A stretch of 64,000 nt of DNA. Source: Macrocybe gigantea. Its lineage: Eukaryota > Basidiomycota > Agaricomycetes > Agaricales > Callistosporiaceae. The notes beneath the pieces were generated by a model that searched no databases, was not told the origin of the DNA, and saw only the letters and a program-made list of their open reading frames with translations. This document shows, piece by piece, positions 58,709-64,000 of the stretch; position 1 is the stretch's first letter; the number at the start of each line of letters is the position of its first letter. The stretch covers positions 124,001-188,000 of the forward strand of contig SJRY01000302.1 in assembly GCA_011319805.1 (NCBI GenBank), written 5' to 3'. The translations under genes and the position numbers were made by a program.

Positions 58709-59100
58709 GCTGGGAGAACTTCGGCATGTGTTTGTTTTATGTAGTTTATGATCTTCTGTCAACTTGCCCTAACTTTGGATCGGCTGTTCTTACACCCACA
58801 TACGTCCACACCTACTTTTCTTTGTCTCTACTTTCATTGCCTGGTACATCTACGGTATATCAATAGCATTAGCACTTTTGTTTTTCGGGTTTAGACTCTG
58901 ATCAGCGAACGAAACGAAGAGCTCTTGAAGAGGCTTAGGTTGTCGGCGGCTCGACGCCCGGGCTCTCACACCAAAAATAACTTGAACATGTTCCCGATTT
59001 TCTTTAGCGAGCTTGCATGCTCTCAGTGCTGATCAGAAACACGTCGGTCCCTTCCCCGCATCACACAACTCACCCCGAACGGCCATGAGCCCCGCCCTTC
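58709..59100. other. Intergenic, no feature recognised
   Basis: 392 bp between two same-strand genes. No conserved frame. Confidence 0.5.
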
Positions 59101-60185
59101 ATGGCTACTGACACCGCCCCATCCAGCTCCCTCGGCACCGTCCTATCAACGAGCACCTCTTCTTCGTTCGTCCCAACTCCGACGCACAACAACGGCAGCG
59201 ATGCCAGCAGTAACAACAACGACACCACGGACAAGCTCTTCTCGCCAGGCTCCTCGCCCCCGCTCATCCTCGCGTTCCTCGCGATCGGTCTGTTCACGCT
59301 CTCGATGATCGCTGTGTTCGGCTGGCGAAGGATACAGATCGCGCGCGGGATCGTCCCCGATGTTGCGTTCCGCGACCACGGCGCAGGGCGTTTTCACCCC
59401 GGCGGGCCGCATCAGCATCACCATGGGAGGCGGAGCAGGGAGGTCGTGGGCGACCCACCAAAGCTGCATGATCTGTGGACGGTCAGGACGGGTCATGATG
59501 AGTCGTATGATGCCTTGAATGCTGTGAAGATGGAAAAACAAATGCCATATTCATCCTGTGAGAAGCTTGGGAACCCAGAATGCTGGAAGGACATCATGGT
59601 ATGTTCGAAGCAAAGCCGAATCGGTTACATTCATGGCATCGCTGACCTGCGAGGTGTGCTTAATCACTTTTGTGTCCGTTTAAAAAGCCAATCACTGCGA
59701 CGGTGATGCGAGAAGACGTCGCAGGTCCAGCGCCTCGTTTAGCGCCCAGGGCGCCTCAGACGCTGACAACCAACAACAGCCCCCTGGATCAGCCACGCCC
59801 TGGCAATACGCCCTTGACCCCGGCCCCGGCCACGGCCTCGCTCTCCACCTCCCCCTTGCCCTTTGAATTGTTTCGCCATTACGCCTGGTGGCCCCGTAGT
59901 CGGAATCGTCGAGTCCCACCCTCGGCAGCCGATGTTGGGCAATACTCCGAGTCGGACACCGCCGTCAAGAACTTCCTTGACCGCGCATCCGCCGCTGATG
60001 ATGTTCCTGATGCGTCAAGGGCTAGGCTGCAGGTGGCTGTTGCGATTGCGATGCCCTCATTTCCCCATCGTCGATATATCCCTCATGGCGACAGTCGATT
60101 GCCAGGTGCATCGGAGAACATGGACGACCGGGTCCATTATACCATTGGCTTATACGATACTGACTGGAATTGGGAGAAGGGGTGA
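59101..60185 (+). CDS. Single-pass membrane protein, basidiomycete family, copy 2
   Basis: Exons 59101-59598 and 59698-60185. Ser/Thr/Asn-rich N-terminus (SSLGTVLSTSTSSSFVPTPT), one membrane span (PLILAFLAIGLFTLSMIAVF) followed by basic WRRIQIARG, then a His-rich stretch and PPKLHDLWTV. The intron lies at WKDIM|PITA, as in copy 1 at 37797. The tail ends with LQVAVAIAMPSFPHRRYIPH. The shared motifs W-K-x-[IM]-M-P-[IL]-[ST]-A and QV[AS]V-IAMPS define the family. Function unknown; the tail looks cytosolic by the positive-inside rule. Confidence 0.78.
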
Positions 60186-60523
60186 ATCTGAGAATTAAGT
60201 TATGTCTTTGTTTCTTTTCGCATCTGTCCGGGGGAAGGGCGATGTATGTACGGCATTGCCGTGTATTTCGTACTTGTATCATGCAAAGTGTATTAGCTAT
60301 TCAATGACAATGGATGATCGTACGCGTGTTACATGTCAGAGCTGAGTGATGGATGGGTATGAGTGTGTGTGGAGGTGGGGTATATTGATGTCTACGAGTC
60401 TCGTAAATCAGACGAGCAGGGAAAAGGCAGACATTTCTCTAGTTGTCAGTAAGAGGTGGAAAAGTCCAACGCTGGTGACGGCAAAAATCGTGACAGGCGC
60501 CCATCGGGCAAACCCCAAAATGG
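60186..60523. other. Convergent 3' flanks, nothing recognised
   Basis: 338 bp between the membrane protein and the DUF6699 gene. Confidence 0.5.
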
Positions 60524-61111
60524 TCACCTTGGGTATCGGAGGGACAAGATACAGCTTTCCTCCGTCTCTAGGGAGACACTGAGACCACCGAACCAGGTAT
60601 GGTGGATCAAACAGTCGATCCTCAATATGCCCCGCTCGCGCGCTGGAGGCGGGTCCTCCGACGTCCGCCAACGCGAGTCAAAGACCCGATTGATGCGGTC
60701 CTGATGCTTTTTACGCATGCGATCCCACTCCTGCCAAGTGATTGGCTGCTGCAGGCAGTCGAAGATGGCCTGCAGGACGTCGCCGATCGTGACGCCGTCG
60801 TCGTTTTGTGCGGTGATGGGCCAGTCCTCTGGAAAGTACCCACAGGTGACGTGCAGCGTCGTCATCGTGGGCGTCGTCGCGGGCTGCGAGAGCTCGTGTG
60901 AGGTGAGGACGATGTCGGGTGCCCCGACGGGTCGTACAGAAGATGCTGGTGGATTGCGCAGGTCCCAGATGACGGAGCAACAATGCCCAGGAGCAACGTT
61001 GTGATGCGAATAACGCAGGATTGGATGTAGATCGACCTGCGACATAATGGCTTCTGAAGTGGGGGACTGGGGAACGAGCATCCCAGCTCTTTTATAATAC
61101 AGCATTGTCAC
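60524..61111 (-). CDS. DUF6699-like protein
   Basis: 195 codons from ATG 61111, or 174 from the in-frame ATG at 61048 (MSQVDLHPILRYSHHN). No signal peptide and no membrane span. The middle matches the layout of DUF6699 proteins common in Agaricomycetes: VIWDLRNPPASSVRP, ELSQPATTPTMTTLHVTCG, WPITAQNDDGVTIGDVLQAI and IHHTWFGGLS. Function unknown. The last 25 residues are less typical and may reflect a missed intron. Confidence 0.7.
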   Translation of the reverse strand: MTMLYYKRAGMLVPQSPTSEAIMSQVDLHPILRYSHHNVAPGHCCSVIWDLRNPPASSVRPVGAPDIVLTSHELSQPATTPTMTTLHVTCGYFPEDWPITAQNDDGVTIGDVLQAIFDCLQQPITWQEWDRMRKKHQDRINRVFDSRWRTSEDPPPARERGILRIDCLIHHTWFGGLSVSLETEESCILSLRYPR

Positions 61112-62309
61112 TGTCGTATCCGTTCGTTAAGGGAATTGCGCGGTACAGCCATGAGGATACGCGAAAATAGGAATGGAGGAAAGTCCATATAGAACATTGT
61201 CGGACGCGCCATGAAAGGACGGAGGACCCAGCGCAAAGTTCGGAACGGGATGGGAAAGACGTCATCAAAACCAAGTATCCTCGTGTCGGTGCACTGCCAT
61301 GAAGCAGAAAATGTCCATTTGCGATAGATCGACCAAATAGAAGTCGAGAAATATTGGCCGATATGGTACTGCATTAATCACAGGAAAGAGGGACGAGATG
61401 GGTATTTAGGGTCGGGATGTTCTTGTCGAGGGCAGAGGGCCAAACATTGTAACAATGATCCATGAGTTGCTGACATGCGAAATAAAATTGGGCAACAAGG
61501 CACATGCAATTGAATAGACTTACACAGAGGGGCTGATCACAGCCGCGGAACTGGAGACAACAAACTCTTCATCAAAATGTGATGATGATGCGGATGGGTA
61601 CAGTGCACAATCCTGGAGGTCATCATCCGTGCTGCATATCCCTAAACCCATTGATTAGCGATGAAAGGCGATGAATAGAGAAATGCTTTGGCGAGTCCGC
61701 TTGCTTGACGGGTGCCCCACTTGGGTCCCAGTGAGCGCCTATGCAATTCCAGACGGGTCATGCATAGAACAAATTTTTTTTTCTGTCGAGTAACCAAAAA
61801 TGTCAACTCGTAATATGTCAGGAAGATCGGAGGGAAATTATGCGAGAAACAGACAAAACAAAACGGGGTGGAACAGGAAAGAAGGACATCGTCGTGCGTA
61901 AGCAGGCGTAGCGCCTCATCGGGTGGGAATTGATGCATTGATGCGTCAACCATTCAGGGCCCGCGATTACTGCCTCTCTCGGCGAGTTGCGTTGCGGTTG
62001 GGCAATGGGCAAACGGGACAGTCAAGAAAAAATTTTGCATTTTCCACTTCTGTATCCTGTTAATGTCAAGCCTTACAGAAAAGTGGATCGGACGTTTGTC
62101 GTAACTCTAGATCTGTAACAGGTACTTGCAATGCTGCACGTGGAGGTTTAGAACTTCCATGAAACCTTAAATTCAGATTCGACGACCTTATATTGACATG
62201 GCCAAAGGGCATTGAGATCTGGAGTAACAGCGTAGAAGGATGGCGCTTCATTGCAGTGTCCATATAATATATCTACCATATCTTAATAAACATCAAAGAT
62301 ACAACTTCA
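61112..62309. other. Intergenic, no gene recognised
   Basis: 1.2 kb upstream of the DUF6699 gene and downstream of NUP96. No conserved frame on either strand; an eleven-T run near 61770-61780. Confidence 0.45.
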
Positions 62310-64000
62310 CTAAGCAATACTCCTCAAGAACCTGCTGTGAGCCATGGAATGAATATGCGATAGTTTGGTCGTCTCATCTAATAGGGTAGGTCGAACCTGG
62401 GACTGTTCAAGTCACCGTCAGTGGCTTCGCAAACAGAACGGTGTGGAAAAGCTTACCAGTAACAACGGTCTGACCCTGTCTACCTGTGACACTAACCTGC
62501 CAGTCATTTCCGACACAGCGGCTCTATGTCGCAAGTCCGATGAGCTACTTAATGCATCAGGAAGAATAGCAATCAGCCTCGGAACGCCCCGCGCCAGTTC
62601 GTCGATCTCCGACTCTTGTGCTGCATCCGGGACTTCATCTTCGGCCTGAGCTTCCTCGAGATCTGTCAGCCGCGTAATAATATGTACGTAGTCCACGAAT
62701 GCCTAGGAGGGGCAGGTGAAATTTCCAGGTCAGGACAAAACCGGTGCGTGAGAAACCTGGCATACCTTGCCGCGAATGTCCCATCGGTCTACAGGATGAC
62801 CCAAAAATTTGTTGAACAAGGACTCTAGGAGTTCTAAGTCTCGGCAAATGATAGCATCTGGAGCTAATTCCGAAACCGCGATATCATGTGCAGCGTTATA
62901 AGATCCAGCGGCCAGAAAGAGCTGATAAGCTTCAAAGAATTCTCCGTTGTGCAGAGCATAAAGAGCCTGAAATTGAGAGTTCGTTAAAGATTGGACATAG
63001 AAGTGCATGGACTTGTTTGCACCTTCGCCTCGTTGACCCACTCCATCGGAATTTTCAAGCTGCCAACAATACCCCTGACCATCCATTCGTCTAGAAGGGG
63101 TGCTGATCTGGCGAGGAGTTCTTTGATTGCTCTCTCTCTCCTACAAAAAGACGTCAACGTCTTTTAAAAAAAAAAAATAAACAAGATAATCCAGGAACTG
63201 CATACCCTGCGGAGCCCTCAATGTGCAATAAGACGAACAGTGATTCCTGGATCATCCCTAGACTTTCGAGCTGCAGGGCATAGCTACTAGCCAACAAATC
63301 GGCGCTCGGGCTATGCCCCTCCACCTGCTCCTCGTCGTCGACTTCACCTGCTTGGCTACGCTCGCCTGGATCTCCACGATCAGCAAAATCGCGCAGACGC
63401 ATGCATCGCGAAAGGATAATATAGAGGTGCCAGGGTAACGAATAGTCGACCGGAGAAGAGCTGAATGAAAGGGGAGTGAGCACCTGCGATAGTGAGCAGG
63501 CAGGATCTGCATGTAGCCTGATCAAGGAGTAAAGGCCATCTGTAGCGGGTATGGGGGAGGGAAGTTTCCACTTTGAGGACGAGGCTGGTGATGGGGATTG
63601 TTCAAGGTACCAGGGTAGTGGTTTAGCGACCTGCCGCTGAGATTGTTGCTCCGCGCTTTGGGTATAAGCATGAAAGACATCGGCAACTGTTGCATCCGCG
63701 GGTTCGGAGAACCACAAGAACAAACCGAATGTTCTCTTCCAGTCCAAGTCCTTCGCGACATCCACATCAGAACATTTCTCCAGACCACCGCCTCGCGATC
63801 CCTCTATCACGGCGTCCGCAATGCCTGCAAGCAGTGCATACACTTTTCTTACGTCTTCTTCAATGTGAACGTCAATTCTTTGATCCTTCCATATCTCCAG
63901 TTGGTCTTGGAGATCTGCCCGGTATTCCACGTCCCCACCGGCTTGTGAGATCAGGGTAGCAAGTTTAGTGAATCCCCCGTCCAAGGCTGCTTGGCAGGCT
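62310..64000 (-). CDS. Nucleoporin Nup96-like, C-terminal part (runs off window)
   Basis: Scaffold nucleoporin of the Y-complex (Nup145C/Nup96). Exons, 5' to 3': 64000-63206 (incomplete), 63140-63023, 62966-62766, 62702-62457, 62402-62310. The alpha-solenoid region starts ALDGGFTKLATLISQAGGDV at the window edge, then RTFGLFLWFSEPADATVADV, WHLYIILSRCMRLRDF, SYALQLESLGMIQESLFVLL, RERAIKELLARSAPLLDEWM and ALYALHNGEFFEAYQLFLAA. It ends HSRFLRSIA. All borders are GT-AG with matching phases. The N-terminal part, and any fusion to an Nup98-like half, lies beyond 64000. Confidence 0.88.

Noticed and set aside
1..64000. CRISPR arrays, operons or bacterial features
   Set aside because: No regularly spaced repeats were seen, and intron-rich genes mark the window as eukaryotic.

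Overview
This window is from a filamentous basidiomycete, most likely an Agaricomycete. Genes are dense, on both strands, and cut by many introns of about 50-80 bp. The gene content fits that group: two DUF6535 proteins, a DUF6699 protein, a macrophage-activating-glycoprotein-like secreted protein, a CYP53-like P450 and an OPT oligopeptide transporter. All calls come from reading the sequence by eye; splice sites were placed by frame, GT/GC-AG borders and family conservation.

Region 1 (1-359) is the 3' end of a histone H2A gene. Region 2 (614-18184) is a three-level nest of mobile elements. A Tc1/mariner DNA transposon (616-18182, TA duplication, 28-bp terminal inverted repeats) is split inside its transposase by a compound Ty3/Gypsy chromovirus-type element A (1434-17763, minus strand, 320-bp LTRs, duplication GAGGG). 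Element A is split inside its RNase H by a second Gypsy element B (4147-11231, plus strand, 414-bp LTRs, duplication CCATA). All three are decayed. Both Gypsy elements carry an 11-base primer-binding site exactly complementary to the predicted 5' end of their own transcript, which is the hallmark of Tf1-type self-priming. Element A also has a third LTR, a duplicated gag-protease segment and a 63-bp inverted LTR fragment, as expected of an aberrant or self-integrated cDNA. It also has a small ORF after pol that overlaps it by ATGA.

Region 3 (19163-64000) is ordinary gene space. In order it holds: a two-RRM RNA-binding protein (-); two convergent DUF6535 genes, the first broken by a stop at a conserved Trp; signal peptidase subunit SPC2 (+); a secreted internally duplicated small protein (-); p24 cargo receptor Erv25 (-); a D-galactonate dehydratase-like enolase-superfamily enzyme (+); SRRM1-like PWI/SR splicing factor (+); a single-pass membrane protein (+); complex I subunit NDUFS5 (-); GET5 (+); an OPT transporter (+); an unknown protein (-); an unknown protein (+); an Ecm4/GTO-type glutathione transferase (+); a macrophage-activating-glycoprotein-like secreted protein (-); a CYP53-like P450 (+); a paralogue of the membrane protein (+); a DUF6699 protein (-); and the C-terminal part of nucleoporin Nup96 (-), which runs off the right edge.

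Several conserved housekeeping genes (SPC2, SRRM1, OPT twice, P450) each lack exactly one C or G in a short C/G run. This points to uncorrected base-level deletions in the assembly rather than to real gene loss. Three introns appear to use GC-AG borders. The nested transposons show a different pattern: LTR differences are all transitions, mostly at CpG, as expected from methylcytosine decay.
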